Positions 1 through 9,122 of a DNA stretch of 64,000 nucleotides are shown here, piece by piece. The translations under genes were made by a program, and so were the position numbers. Position 1 is the stretch's first letter, and each line of letters begins with the position of its first letter. Source of the stretch: Phyllobacteriaceae bacterium. GTDB lineage: Bacteria > Pseudomonadota > Alphaproteobacteria > Rhizobiales > Rhizobiaceae. A model generated the notes under the pieces. The model was not told the origin of the DNA, made no database searches, and was given only the letters and a program-made list of their open reading frames with translations. Where the stretch lies: NCBI GenBank assembly GCA_002708825.1, contig PAPF01000007.1, positions 81,572 through 145,571 on the forward strand, given 5' to 3'.

Positions 1-95
1 TTCAGCGAAAGTTGCAGACTTTCGCGCTCGCGAAATTGCGTGGGGAAAAGCCGGTTTCAGCGAAAGTTGCAGACTTTCGCGCTCGCGAAATCGCG
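1..95. repeat. Two direct copies of a 40-bp dyad element
   Basis: Positions 1-40 and 56-95 are the same 40-base unit with one difference (attgcg against atcgcg). The left copy may extend beyond the window. Each unit contains two overlapping dyads: GCGAAAG/CTTTCGC around a 7-base loop, and TTTCGCG/CGCGAAA around a 2-base loop. They share the TTTCGC segment, so only one can form at a time. An open reading frame crosses both copies and joins recO in frame, but recO itself starts later. The element looks like a dispersed intergenic palindromic repeat. Its family is not named here. Confidence 0.8.
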
Positions 96-155
96 CTTGG
101 GACAAGCGTCGTTTCCACTCTGGACTTCCCGCCGCATGAGGTAGATCGTCGGCCG

Positions 156-905
156 ATGGAGTGGAGAGACGAAGGCATCGTTCTGGGCACCCGCAGGCAT
201 GGCGAAACGAGCGTCATCCTCGAGGTGATGTCGCGCGCCCATGGCAGGCACCTTGGCATGGTGCGCGGCGGGCGTTCGCGGACCATGCAGCCTGTCCTGC
301 AACCCGGCAACCGTGTGGACCTGGCATGGCGCGCCCGCCTGGACGAACACATGGGCACCTTCCAGGTGGAGCCGCTGGAGCATCACGCCGCGCGCTTGTT
401 TGCCAGCGCCACCGGTGTCTACGGTCTTCAGGCCTGTGCCGCGCATCTGCGCCTTCTGCCCGAGCGCGATCCCCATCCGCGCCTCTACGAGACGCTCGGC
501 ATCCTGCTCGGCCATCTCGATGACCCGCAGGGCGCAGGCGAACTCTTCGTGCGTTTCGAACTCATGGTGCTGGACGAACTGGGTTTCGGCCTCGACCTGG
601 CCCGCTGCGCTGCCACGGGAAAGGCCGACGATCTGGCTTGGGTGTCGCCGAAGACGGGCCGGGCGGTCAGCCGCATCGCCGGCGAACCCTGGGCGGACAG
701 GCTGCTGGTGCTGCCGGGTTTCCTGACGCGTGGCGCCGCCTGCCGCGCCGATGGCGAAGGCCTGGACCGGGCGCTGCGGCTGACCGCCTATTTCTTCGCC
801 CGCCATGTCTGGGAGCCGAGGGGCATGACGGAACCGCAGGAACGGGCCGGCCTGGCACAGGCCTTGCGCAAGCATTTCGGCACGAATGAAGGGACGGCCG
901 CATGA
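156..905 (+). CDS. recO: DNA repair protein RecO
   Basis: RecO helps load RecA onto SSB-coated single-stranded DNA in the RecFOR gap-repair pathway and also anneals complementary strands. The 249-residue product starts with [11 protein letters not shown], the usual RecO N-terminus leading into an OB fold, followed by a helical domain in which [10 protein letters not shown] stands where many RecO proteins begin a zinc-binding segment. The reading frame is open back to the repeat at the window edge, but the codons before 156 are repeat-derived and unlike RecO, so the ATG at 156 is preferred. The stop overlaps the next gene by 4 bases. The closing residues are a family-typical helix. Family assignment is secure. 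Confidence 0.93.
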   Translation: MEWRDEGIVLGTRRHGETSVILEVMSRAHGRHLGMVRGGRSRTMQPVLQPGNRVDLAWRARLDEHMGTFQVEPLEHHAARLFASATGVYGLQACAAHLRLLPERDPHPRLYETLGILLGHLDDPQGAGELFVRFELMVLDELGFGLDLARCAATGKADDLAWVSPKTGRAVSRIAGEPWADRLLVLPGFLTRGAACRADGEGLDRALRLTAYFFARHVWEPRGMTEPQERAGLAQALRKHFGTNEGTAA

Positions 906-1411
906 GCGGATGGCGCGAACGCCTGGATGAGGCCAGGCGGAAGGGCGAGTACGGCACGATACCGCTGGCAGACATCGCACGCTATTCGGGGCTGGACCTG
1001 ATGCGCCGGATGATCGAGGGAACCTATCCGCCGCCCTCCATCGGCGGCGCACTGGATTTCGTGCTGACCGAGGCGGAAGAGGGCCGCGTCGTCTTCACAG
1101 GGTGGCCGTCCGAGGCCCATCTCAACCCGATGGGCACAGTGCATGGCGGGTGGGCGGCGACGATCATGGATTCCGCGCTTGCCTGCGCCGTTCACACCAC
1201 ATGCGCGCCGGGCGAGGCGTCCACCACGGTGGAATTCAAGGTCAACCTGGTCCGTCCGGTCCTGCCGGGCATGGGTGAACTGACATGCGAGGGCAGGGTG
1301 GTCCATCGCGGCCGTAACCTGGCCGTCTCGGAGGCAACGCTGCGCGGCCCCGACGGCAAGACGCTGGCCTTCGGCACCGAAACCTGCTCAATTCTGCGCA
1401 TGCCGGGTTGA
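902..1411 (+). CDS. PaaI-family hotdog thioesterase
   Basis: The 169-residue product belongs to the PaaI-type hotdog-fold thioesterases, which hydrolyse acyl- or aryl-CoA thioesters. The segment [18 protein letters not shown] (about residues 77-94) carries the HGG turn and the start of the central hot-dog helix, and [14 protein letters not shown] forms the following conserved strand. Length is a little above the 140-residue norm because of an N-terminal extension rich in charged residues. The start codon overlaps the recO stop as ATGA, so the two are probably translated together. The native CoA substrate cannot be told from the sequence. Confidence 0.85.
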   Translation: MSGWRERLDEARRKGEYGTIPLADIARYSGLDLMRRMIEGTYPPPSIGGALDFVLTEAEEGRVVFTGWPSEAHLNPMGTVHGGWAATIMDSALACAVHTTCAPGEASTTVEFKVNLVRPVLPGMGELTCEGRVVHRGRNLAVSEATLRGPDGKTLAFGTETCSILRMPG

Positions 1412-1438
1412 TCCGGCGGGCAACGGGAGGCGGGCCCC

Positions 1439-4171
1439 GTGTTCTACATCGATTTCATGAAACTGGTTGTCCTGGCGGGTGCGGTGCTCGTCGGCTTCTG
1501 GGTGCTGCTCAACCGGCTGCGCCGGCTCGAACGCCGCGTGGCGGAAGCCGAGAAAAGCCTGTCGGCACTCGTCGGCCGTTTCACGCCCGCCGGCGCTGTC
1601 CTTCCCGCCGCACCGGTCCTTGTGCCGGATGACACCGCATCGTCGCAAGTCGCATCGGTGCCGCCTGCCGCACTCCCTGATACCGCCTTGCCGCCACCGC
1701 TTCCGCCGGACCTGCCGCCCGCGCGTGCCGAACCCGCCGAACGGCCAGCACGCTCCCTGGAGGAGACCATCGGCAGCCGCTGGGCCATCTGGGTCGGCGG
1801 TCTGGCCTTCGCGCTCGGCGGGCTCTTCCTCGTGCGCTATTCCATCGAGGCGGGCCTGTTCAGCCCTGCGGTGCGCATGGGCGTCGCCACGGTCGCCGGA
1901 TTGGTGGCGCTCGCCGGCGGCGAGTTCATCCGCCGTCGCGAGGGGCAGCCGGGCTTCGGCACGGATCGCGCCGCCCATGTCCCTGCCATCCTGACCGCCG
2001 CCGGTCTTGCCATCCTCTTCGGCGTCGCCTTCGCCGCCCATGCGGTCTATGGCTGGGTCCCGTCGGCGGTCGGCTTCCTCTTGATGGGGCTCGTCTCGCT
2101 CGCCGCCATCGCCCTGGCCATACCCCACGGCACCGCGCTGGCCGGTCTTGGCCTGATCGGCTCATTCGCCACGCCGGTGCTGGTCGCCTCGACGGAGCCC
2201 AATCCTTTCGCCCTGTTCGGCTTCCTGTCAGCCGTACTCGTCGCCGCCGCGGCGCTGGCCCGCCTGAAGGACGCGGCATGGGTGTTGGTACTGGGGCTGG
2301 CCGGTACCGGCATCTGGGTCCTGCTCGACGGGCGCTTTTCCCCGTTGCCGTCGCCCTGGGCCAGCCTGCTGGCGCTTGCCGCCATGGTCGCCGCCATGGC
2401 CGGCATATGGCTGTCGCGCCGCCCGGCGCCGGAAAACCTTGGCCTCGCCATCGCCGGACGTGTAGGCCTGCCGGTCTTCGCCGGTGCGTTGATCGCGCTG
2501 GTTGCCGCGCTTTACGGGTTCGGCCTTCAGGGCCTGGACGTGGGCGCCGTGCGCCATGCCGCCGGCATCGCCGTCCTCCTGCTCATCGCCATGGCGCTTT
2601 GGCGGCCGGGCGGCATACACGGTGCGCCGGCCGGCGCCCTGCTGCTCTCCGGCCTTCTTGCCGGCTGGATGCTGACCCGATTCGATGTGATCGGCATTGT
2701 CATCGACCTGTTCGAACTGCAGCAGGGCGGCCGGGTTGTCGCCATCGGCACGGGGCCGGGCGAGGGCGCGTTCCTCATCTATGCACTCGGTTTCGGCCTG
2801 CCCGTGTTCGCTGCCGGCCTGCTCATGGCCTGGCGCCTCGCGGGCACACGCCTGACCGCCATGCTGTGGGCATTTTCCGCCGTTTTGGCCCCGCTGGTCG
2901 CACTCGGGCTTGCGGTGGGCAATTACGCCCGCTGGGACGAGGATTTCGCCTACGGCCCCGGCGCGCTGGCCCTGGCGGCGATCCTCGCCGCTGCCGCCTT
3001 CTCCATCTGGCGCCGCGAGGAAACCGGACGTCCCTTGCTCTCTGCCTCGGCCCTCCTGTTCCTTGCCGCGGCCCTGCCGCTCGGCGTCGCGGTCCATCTG
3101 CTCACCACGGCCGCATGGACCGGCATCGTGCTTGCAATCCTCGCGCTGGGCTTTGCCGCGTGGTCGGCGCGTGGCGGCCACGCCGTCTTCGCCTGGATCG
3201 CCGTGCTGGGCGCGGCCGCGGTGCTGGCCCGTTTCGGTCTCGATCCGTCCGTGGCCGGCCATGGGGAGCTGTCGGCAACGCCGCTGCTCAACTGGCTCAC
3301 GCCCGGCTATTTCGGACCCGCGCTGGCCTTCGCCGCCGCCGCGTGGATCCTGCGCCGTACCGATGCCGCGACACCGGCGCGTCTCATGGAAGCGTTTGCC
3401 CTGACCGCCGCGATGGCCGGCGCCGCCATGCTGGTCCGCCACGCCATGCAGGACGGCGTCCTGTCGCTGGAAGGTCCGGTGACGCTGGGCGAACAGGCGC
3501 TTTACACGATCCTGCTGCTGGGCGTCTCGCTGGCGCTGGTGCGCCTCGATGACCGTGCGCCAAGCCCGGTCTTCCGCCTCGCCTCCATGGCGCTCGGCCT
3601 TGCCGGCGCGGCCACGGCGCTGGTCCAGCATCTCGTCGTGCTCAATCCCTATTTTACCAACCGCTTTGTCGGCGACTGGCCGCTGGTGAACCTTGTCGGC
3701 GCGGCTTATCTGCTGCCCGGGCTCATGGCCGCGCTGGTCGCCTGGCAGGCGGTCAAGCGCCGGCCTCGCTTCTATGTGTTCGCCATGGCCGGCATGGCCG
3801 CGCTCATGCTCTTCGCCTGGCTCAACCTGGAAATCCGCCGCTTCTGGCAGGGCCCCTACATTGGCGACTGGAAGGGCGCCGGCGCGGGCGAGACCTACAG
3901 CTATTCGGCTGCCTGGCTTGTCGCCGGCCTCGCGCTTCTGGCTGCCGGCTTGCGCCTCGACAGGCAGGGCCTTCGCGCGGCCTCCGGCATCCTCGTGCTG
4001 CTGACCGTGCTCAAGGTTTTCCTGTTCGACATGGCCGAACTGGAAGGCGTTCTGCGGGCCGCTTCCTTCATGGGTCTCGGCGTCTGCCTCATCGGCATCG
4101 GCCTGTTCTACCAGCGGGTGCTGGGGCGGGTGAGAGCGCCTACTGTGCCGGCTGAAGGGCAGGGCGGCTGA
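1439..4171 (+). CDS. DUF2339 polytopic membrane protein
   Basis: This 910-residue protein matches the DUF2339 architecture. It has an N-terminal membrane helix, a short charged coiled-coil (about residues 23-42), a Pro/Ala-rich linker to about residue 100, the conserved segment GSRWAIWVGGLAFALGGLFLV, and then a long run of more than twenty hydrophobic helices to the C-terminus. The function of the family is unknown; inner membrane location is clear. A GTG start at 1439 sits nine bases after GGGAGG, so it is preferred over the ATG at 1457. The 3' end overlaps the convergent MFS gene by 32 bases. Confidence 0.85.
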   Translation: MFYIDFMKLVVLAGAVLVGFWVLLNRLRRLERRVAEAEKSLSALVGRFTPAGAVLPAAPVLVPDDTASSQVASVPPAALPDTALPPPLPPDLPPARAEPAERPARSLEETIGSRWAIWVGGLAFALGGLFLVRYSIEAGLFSPAVRMGVATVAGLVALAGGEFIRRREGQPGFGTDRAAHVPAILTAAGLAILFGVAFAAHAVYGWVPSAVGFLLMGLVSLAAIALAIPHGTALAGLGLIGSFATPVLVASTEPNPFALFGFLSAVLVAAAALARLKDAAWVLVLGLAGTGIWVLLDGRFSPLPSPWASLLALAAMVAAMAGIWLSRRPAPENLGLAIAGRVGLPVFAGALIALVAALYGFGLQGLDVGAVRHAAGIAVLLLIAMALWRPGGIHGAPAGALLLSGLLAGWMLTRFDVIGIVIDLFELQQGGRVVAIGTGPGEGAFLIYALGFGLPVFAAGLLMAWRLAGTRLTAMLWAFSAVLAPLVALGLAVGNYARWDEDFAYGPGALALAAILAAAAFSIWRREETGRPLLSASALLFLAAALPLGVAVHLLTTAAWTGIVLAILALGFAAWSARGGHAVFAWIAVLGAAAVLARFGLDPSVAGHGELSATPLLNWLTPGYFGPALAFAAAAWILRRTDAATPARLMEAFALTAAMAGAAMLVRHAMQDGVLSLEGPVTLGEQALYTILLLGVSLALVRLDDRAPSPVFRLASMALGLAGAATALVQHLVVLNPYFTNRFVGDWPLVNLVGAAYLLPGLMAALVAWQAVKRRPRFYVFAMAGMAALMLFAWLNLEIRRFWQGPYIGDWKGAGAGETYSYSAAWLVAGLALLAAGLRLDRQGLRAASGILVLLTVLKVFLFDMAELEGVLRAASFMGLGVCLIGIGLFYQRVLGRVRAPTVPAEGQGG

Positions 4172-5378
4172 CCGGCGCCTCTCTGATCGGCCAGTGCACC
4201 GCGGCGGCAAACAGGCCGAGCGCCACGCCGAGCCACCAGACAATGTCGTAGGAGCCGGTCGAATCGCGCAGGTAGCCGCCGAGCCAGACGCCGAGGAAAG
4301 AGCCGATCTGGTGCGACAGGAAGACGATGCCGCCCAGCATCCCCAGATGCCGGGTGCCGAAGAAGATGGCGACCAGCCCGTTCGTGGGCGGTACGGTGGA
4401 AAGCCACAGCAGCCCCATGAGGATGGCGAAGGTGACGACCATGGCCGGGCTGTGCGGCAGGAGCAGGAAGGCCGTGACGAGCGCCGAGCGCGCCAGGTAG
4501 ATATAAGCCAGGAAGACAGGCTTGGAGTGGCGCTGCCCGATCACGCCCGATGCCAGCGATCCGATGATGTTGAACAGGCCGATCAGCGCCATGGCGATGA
4601 CCGCATAGCGCGCCTCGATGCCGATATCTGCGAGATAGGCCGGGAAATGCGCGGTGATGAAGGCCACCTGGAAGCCGCAGACGAAGAAGCCCGCCACCAG
4701 CAGCACGTAGCTCCTGTGCGCGAAGGCTTCGGCCAGCGCTTCCCGCACCGTCTGCTCCGCCTCCGCCTGGGCGATCGGGGACGACTTCGAATTGCCTGTC
4801 AGCGGGATGGCGAGCACCGGGATGACCAGCATGAGCGCGCCCATCCACACCAGCGCGTCGGCCCAGCCCAGCGCCTCGATCATGCCCTGCGACAGCGGCG
4901 CGAAGACGAACATGCCCGCCGACCCGGCCGCAGTGCCCATGCCGAAGACCATGCTGCGGTGTTCCGCCGAAACATTGCGCGCGAACGCAGCCAGCACGAT
5001 GCCGAAGGAACCCGACGCGATGCCCAGCCCGATCAGCACACCGCCGCTGATATGCAGGACCGCGGGCGTCGTCGCCACCGACATCAGCACCAGACCGGCC
5101 GAATAGAGGATGCCGGACAGCGCCAGCACCCGCCACGTCCCGAACTTGTCGGCGATGGCCCCGAAGACCGGCGTGCCGAGGCCCCAGAAGATGTTCTGGA
5201 TCGCCATCGCCAGCCCGAAGGTCGTCCGGTCGAAGCCACGGTCTTCCAGCATGGGGATCAGGAAGAAACCCATGGCCGAGCGCGGCCCGAAGGTCATCAG
5301 CGCGATCAGGCAGCCACAGGCCACCAGGAGGACGGGAAAGGAACGCGCGGTGCTGGCGCTCGTGCTTTTGGCGGACAT
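4140..5378 (-). CDS. MFS transporter
   Basis: A 412-residue major facilitator superfamily carrier with about twelve hydrophobic segments in the inner membrane. GAIADKFGTWRVL (about residues 74-86 of this start) is the loop 2-3 signature of the superfamily. The layout recalls the oxalate/formate antiporter-like and monocarboxylate-like branches, but the substrate cannot be assigned. Three starts are possible: TTG at 5411, ATG at 5396 and ATG at 5378. The last has GGAG nine bases upstream and leaves the fewest residues before the first membrane helix. The gene is convergent with the DUF2339 gene. Confidence 0.85.
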   Translation of the reverse strand: MSAKSTSASTARSFPVLLVACGCLIALMTFGPRSAMGFFLIPMLEDRGFDRTTFGLAMAIQNIFWGLGTPVFGAIADKFGTWRVLALSGILYSAGLVLMSVATTPAVLHISGGVLIGLGIASGSFGIVLAAFARNVSAEHRSMVFGMGTAAGSAGMFVFAPLSQGMIEALGWADALVWMGALMLVIPVLAIPLTGNSKSSPIAQAEAEQTVREALAEAFAHRSYVLLVAGFFVCGFQVAFITAHFPAYLADIGIEARYAVIAMALIGLFNIIGSLASGVIGQRHSKPVFLAYIYLARSALVTAFLLLPHSPAMVVTFAILMGLLWLSTVPPTNGLVAIFFGTRHLGMLGGIVFLSHQIGSFLGVWLGGYLRDSTGSYDIVWWLGVALGLFAAAVHWPIREAPVSRPALQPAQ

Positions 5379-5489
5379 GGTCGGGATCTCCGGCATATGA
5401 GCGCCGGACAATTCCCGATCCCGGCCGTCAGGTCAAACGAAAAGCCGCGGGCGATCGGATCAGCCGTTTTGATCCGTCCGCCCGCCGGA

Positions 5490-6356
5490 TCAGGCCGCCG
5501 CGCCCGGCTTGGCCTGCGTGGCGATATAGTGGATGTCACGTTGCGGGAAGGGAATCGTCAGGCCGGCCGCCTCGAAACGCTCCTTGGCCTTGTGCGTCAT
5601 GTCGCGGCTGGTCGTCCACCAGTCCGCGGTCGTCGTCCAGTAGCGGCAGGTCACGTCCACTGCGCTGTCGCCCAGCGCCGAGACGAAGATGTAGGGTGCC
5701 GGGTCCGCCAGTACGCGCGCGTCCTGCGCCATCAGGTCCCGGTATATCTCCATGGCCTTGTTGATGTCGTCGTCATAGGCGATGCCGATAACAAGGTCGT
5801 TGCGCCGCTTCGGGTTGCGCGAATAGTTCGTCACCGCCTGGCTCCACAGTTCCGAATTGGGGGCGAGCAGGAAGAGCCCGTCCAGCGTCTCGAACTCGGT
5901 GGCAAACAGGCCGATCTCCTTCACCGTGCCCATGGTGCCGCCCGCCTGGACGAACTCGCCGTTCTTGAAGGGGCGCAGCACCAGCAGCATGATGCCCGCC
6001 GCGACGTTCTGCAACGTACCCTGCAGCGCCAGGCCGATGGCAAGGCCGGCCGCGCCGAGGGCTGCGATGATGGAGGCGGTCTGAACGCCGAATTGCGACA
6101 GCACGGTCACCAGAACGATGGCCAGCACGCCGTAGCGCACGATCTTGGACAGGAACTTGCGCAGCGTCTCGTCGAAACCCTTCCAGGACCCGAGGCCGCG
6201 ATAGGCCCATCGCTCCAACATCCCGGCCACGATGAAGCCGACGATCATGATGAGAACGGCACCGATCACCGAGAACGCATATTGCACGACCAGCGCGGAA
6301 AGGCCGGCCATGGCCCCTTGCACGGCCGCGACCGTGCTATCGGCGGAAAACTCCAT
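5490..6356 (-). CDS. Small-conductance mechanosensitive channel (MscS family)
   Basis: The 288-residue product is a compact MscS channel that opens under membrane tension to relieve osmotic downshock. Three N-terminal hydrophobic segments are followed by the pore helix ASIIAALGAAGLAIGLALQGTLQN, rich in Gly and Ala as in the E. coli TM3. Next come the beta domain (GTVKEIGLFATEFETLDG, the canonical strand set) and the alpha/beta domain ending near IPFPQRDIHY. The long open frame upstream is a shadow: the ATG at 6356 has AAGGAG eight bases before it. The gene is divergent from the acetyltransferase-peptidase gene. Confidence 0.93.
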   Translation of the reverse strand: MEFSADSTVAAVQGAMAGLSALVVQYAFSVIGAVLIMIVGFIVAGMLERWAYRGLGSWKGFDETLRKFLSKIVRYGVLAIVLVTVLSQFGVQTASIIAALGAAGLAIGLALQGTLQNVAAGIMLLVLRPFKNGEFVQAGGTMGTVKEIGLFATEFETLDGLFLLAPNSELWSQAVTNYSRNPKRRNDLVIGIAYDDDINKAMEIYRDLMAQDARVLADPAPYIFVSALGDSAVDVTCRYWTTTADWWTTSRDMTHKAKERFEAAGLTIPFPQRDIHYIATQAKPGAAA

Positions 6357-6549
6357 GAATTGCTCCTTGTGTCTGCCCGGACAGAATGGATCGCAACGAC
6401 AACGCACCACCGTCCGGGCGGTTCCCCCGCGGCCACAATTCAGCCGCATTGCGGGCGCTATCGCGTTTTGCTGCTTGCGCGGATGAAGGCCGCACGCAGG
6501 CGTCCGGCCGAGTGCCGGTCCAACAGGCCTTGTACCCTTTGTGGCATCC

Positions 6550-7653
6550 ATGACAACAGCCCTGCGCCGGGCCACGCAGTCCGACATCGACCAGTTGGTC
6601 TTGCTCGAAAACACCGTTTTCGACGCTGACCGGATATCGCGCCGCTCCTTCCGCCAGCTCATCGACCGCGAAACCGCCGAAACCATCGTCGCCGAGAGTG
6701 GCGGGCGCATTTGCGGCTATGCCATGGTGCTGTTCCGAAAGGGAACGGCCGTCGCGCGGCTCTATTCCATCGCCGTCCTGCCATCGGCGGGAGGCTCCGG
6801 CCTGGGCGCGCGCCTGCTTGAAGCCGCAGAGGATGCCGCCTTCGGTCATGGCCGCATGGTGTTGCGGCTCGAGGTGCGCGAGGACAATACCCGCGCCATC
6901 GGGCTTTACGAGCGGCGCGGCTATCGCAGGATCGGCCGCTACCTCGACTATTACGCCGACCACACCACCGCGCTTCGCTATGAGAAGTTGTTGCGCGGCG
7001 CCACGCAGCATCGCACCGCGGTTCCCTATTACGAACAGACGGCCGATTTCACCTGCGGGCCTTGCTGCCTGATGATGGCACTGGCCCATTTCCGCACCGG
7101 CTTCCAGCCGTCGCCGCTCATGGAAATCCGCCTCTGGCGTGAGGCAACCACCGTCTTCATGCTGTCCGGCCCCGGCGGCTGCGAGCCGCATGGCATGGCC
7201 CTGACCGCCGTGGAAAACGGGCTGGACGCCAGCGTGATCGTGTCGGAGGAAGGCCCGCTCTTCCTCCAGTCCGTGCGGTCGCAGGAAAAGCGCCGCGTGA
7301 TGGAACTCGCCCAGGCCGATTTTCGCCAGCGCGCCGCCGATTTCGCCATTCCCGTTTCGGTGCGGACCTTCACCCTGGACGACATCCGCGCGGCATTGGC
7401 TGACGGCAAGCTGGTCGCCGTGCTTGTCTCCGGTTTCATGATGTTCGGCAAGAAGGTGCCGCACTGGGTGTTGGCCATCGGCGACGACGGCGCCCACATC
7501 TTCGTTCACGATCCATGGGTGGAGGACGAGGCCGGCGAGACGGTTGCCGACGCGGCCAACATTCCCATACCCCATTCCATCTTCATGGCCATGGCGCAGT
7601 TCGGCAAGCCGCCGCTGCGCGCGGCCGTTCTTCTGGGAGGAAAGCAGGCATGA
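6550..7653 (+). CDS. GNAT acetyltransferase fused to C39-like cysteine peptidase
   Basis: The 367-residue product has two domains. Residues 5-145 form a RimI-like GNAT N-acetyltransferase with the acetyl-CoA loop around VLPSAGGSGLGARLL and the distal ARG of NTRAIGLYERRGY. Residues 155-360 form a papain-like C39/BtrH-type peptidase with Gln163, Cys169 in TCGPCC, His305 in VPHWVLAIG and Asp321 in FVHDPW, so the catalytic set is intact. No Gly-Gly leader ABC exporter is nearby. The stop overlaps the start of the RimK-like ligase as ATGA, so the two products are probably made together. A GTG at 6541 is an alternative start; neither has a strong Shine-Dalgarno. The substrate is unknown. Confidence 0.88.
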   Translation: MTTALRRATQSDIDQLVLLENTVFDADRISRRSFRQLIDRETAETIVAESGGRICGYAMVLFRKGTAVARLYSIAVLPSAGGSGLGARLLEAAEDAAFGHGRMVLRLEVREDNTRAIGLYERRGYRRIGRYLDYYADHTTALRYEKLLRGATQHRTAVPYYEQTADFTCGPCCLMMALAHFRTGFQPSPLMEIRLWREATTVFMLSGPGGCEPHGMALTAVENGLDASVIVSEEGPLFLQSVRSQEKRRVMELAQADFRQRAADFAIPVSVRTFTLDDIRAALADGKLVAVLVSGFMMFGKKVPHWVLAIGDDGAHIFVHDPWVEDEAGETVADAANIPIPHSIFMAMAQFGKPPLRAAVLLGGKQA

Positions 7654-9107
7654 CATGGGTCATCCTGACCGGCAAGGCAAGTGACATCGACCAGGCGCAG
7701 ACCCCGCACAAGGTCATCACCATCCGCGATTACCTGACGCATCCCAACCTGTTTCGCGGCCAGCGGCCCAAGATCATCAATCTTGCCGGCTCCTATGCCT
7801 ACCAGAGCCGCGGCTATTATGCCTCGCTGCTGGCATCCTCGCGCGGCCACCGGGTCATTCCCTCCGTCGAAACCATGATCGACCTGTCGGAGCCCAAGCT
7901 CTACGAAAACGCATTGCCGGATCTGGAACAGGCGCTCAACGCCTCGCGCAAGGGATTGGAGCCTTTCGCGGCCAACAGGATCCGCTTCTTCTTCGGCATC
8001 GGTCCCTCGAAAGGCTGGGAGCGCTTCGGCCGCCTTCTCTTCGACTGGTTCCGCGCGCCCTCGCTGGAAGTGGTGATCGAGCCGGGCGAATGGATCCGCA
8101 TCCGGCGCATCGGCTTCCATCCGGTCTCGCGCATGGATGCCGGCGAGAAGGAGCGTTTCCTGGCCGCCCTGGAATCCCATACCGCGCGCGAATGGCGCGA
8201 TCGCAAGTCGCGGACCCCGGCGCGCTACTCCTTCGCCGTGCTGGTCGATCCCAAGGAGGAATTGCCGCCGTCGAGCATTTCCTCGCTCAAGCACTGGGCG
8301 CGCATCGCCGCGCGCATGGGGGTGGAGGTCGAGCCGGTCACGAAGAAGGACCTGGCGACGCTGGCCAATTATGACGCGCTGTTCATCCGCGAGACGACGT
8401 CGATCTCCAACCATACCTACCGCTTTGCCCGCCGCGCCCAGCAGGAAAACATGCCGGTTATCGACGATCCCCTGTCGATGATCCGCTGCACCAACAAGGT
8501 CTACCTGCACGAACTGATGGGCGTGAACGGCGTGCCGGTGCCGCCGAGTGTCATCATCGCCGGCACGGGCGATCTTGACCGGGCCGCCCGCGAACTGGGC
8601 TTTCCCATGGTCCTCAAGATCCCTGACAGCGCCTTTTCACGGGGCGTCAAGAAGGTCGCCGACCTCGATTCGCTGAAGGCGCTGGCGGCGAAGTGGCTGG
8701 AGGATTCCGACCTCATCATCGCGCAGAAGTTCCTGCCCACTGCCTTCGACTGGCGCGTCGGCGTGCTGGGCGGCCAGCCGCTTTTCGTCGTGCAGTACCT
8801 GATGGCCAAGAAGCATTGGCAGATCGTCAATCACGAGACCGGCGGCAAGCCGCAGGAAGGCGGTTTCCGATCCTTCTCACTGGCCGAGGCGCCGCCCGAG
8901 GTGATCGACATCGCCGTGCGCGCGGCCCGCTGCATCGGCGACGGTCTGTACGGCGTGGACCTGAAGGAGACGCCCGACGGCGTTGTCGTCATCGAGGTCA
9001 ATGACAACCCCAACCTGGAACACGGCGTCGAGGATGCGGCCGAGAAGGACGCGGTCTGGATGAAGCTCACACAATGGTTCATCGACCGGCTGGAACGGCA
9101 GGGCTAG
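7650..9107 (+). CDS. RimK-like ATP-grasp ligase with RLAN N-terminal domain
   Basis: The 485-residue product joins an N-terminal domain of about 190 residues, resembling the RimK-like ATP-grasp N-terminal (RLAN) family, to a RimK-type ATP-grasp domain (about residues 195-480). ATP-grasp features are visible: FPMVLKIPDSAFSRGVKKV for nucleotide binding and EVNDNPNLEHGVED near the end with the metal-ligating Glu and Asn residues. Such enzymes ligate an amino acid or amine to a carboxylate through an acyl phosphate. GGGAGG lies nine bases before the ATG, inside the end of the peptidase gene. The longer open frame beginning at 7515 is a shadow. The product of ligation is unknown. Confidence 0.9.
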   Translation: MTWVILTGKASDIDQAQTPHKVITIRDYLTHPNLFRGQRPKIINLAGSYAYQSRGYYASLLASSRGHRVIPSVETMIDLSEPKLYENALPDLEQALNASRKGLEPFAANRIRFFFGIGPSKGWERFGRLLFDWFRAPSLEVVIEPGEWIRIRRIGFHPVSRMDAGEKERFLAALESHTAREWRDRKSRTPARYSFAVLVDPKEELPPSSISSLKHWARIAARMGVEVEPVTKKDLATLANYDALFIRETTSISNHTYRFARRAQQENMPVIDDPLSMIRCTNKVYLHELMGVNGVPVPPSVIIAGTGDLDRAARELGFPMVLKIPDSAFSRGVKKVADLDSLKALAAKWLEDSDLIIAQKFLPTAFDWRVGVLGGQPLFVVQYLMAKKHWQIVNHETGGKPQEGGFRSFSLAEAPPEVIDIAVRAARCIGDGLYGVDLKETPDGVVVIEVNDNPNLEHGVEDAAEKDAVWMKLTQWFIDRLERQG

Positions 9108-9122
9108 GCCCGTCGGCGGGGT

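Noticed and set aside
12-155. N-terminal extension of recO through the repeats.
   Set aside because: The 48 extra codons come from a palindromic repeat and have no RecO likeness; the ATG at 156 gives the family start.
2228-4243. A 671-codon minus-strand frame antisense to the DUF2339 gene.
   Set aside because: Stop-free antisense of a membrane protein; rich in Gln, Arg, Gly and His and unlike any family.
4194-6629. An 811-codon plus-strand frame antisense to the MFS and MscS genes.
   Set aside because: Both genes on the other strand carry clear family signatures and ribosome-binding sites.
6550-9107. A bacteriocin or microcin export locus, suggested by the C39-like peptidase.
   Set aside because: The peptidase is not fused to an ABC exporter, and no Gly-Gly leader peptide gene or exporter is nearby.
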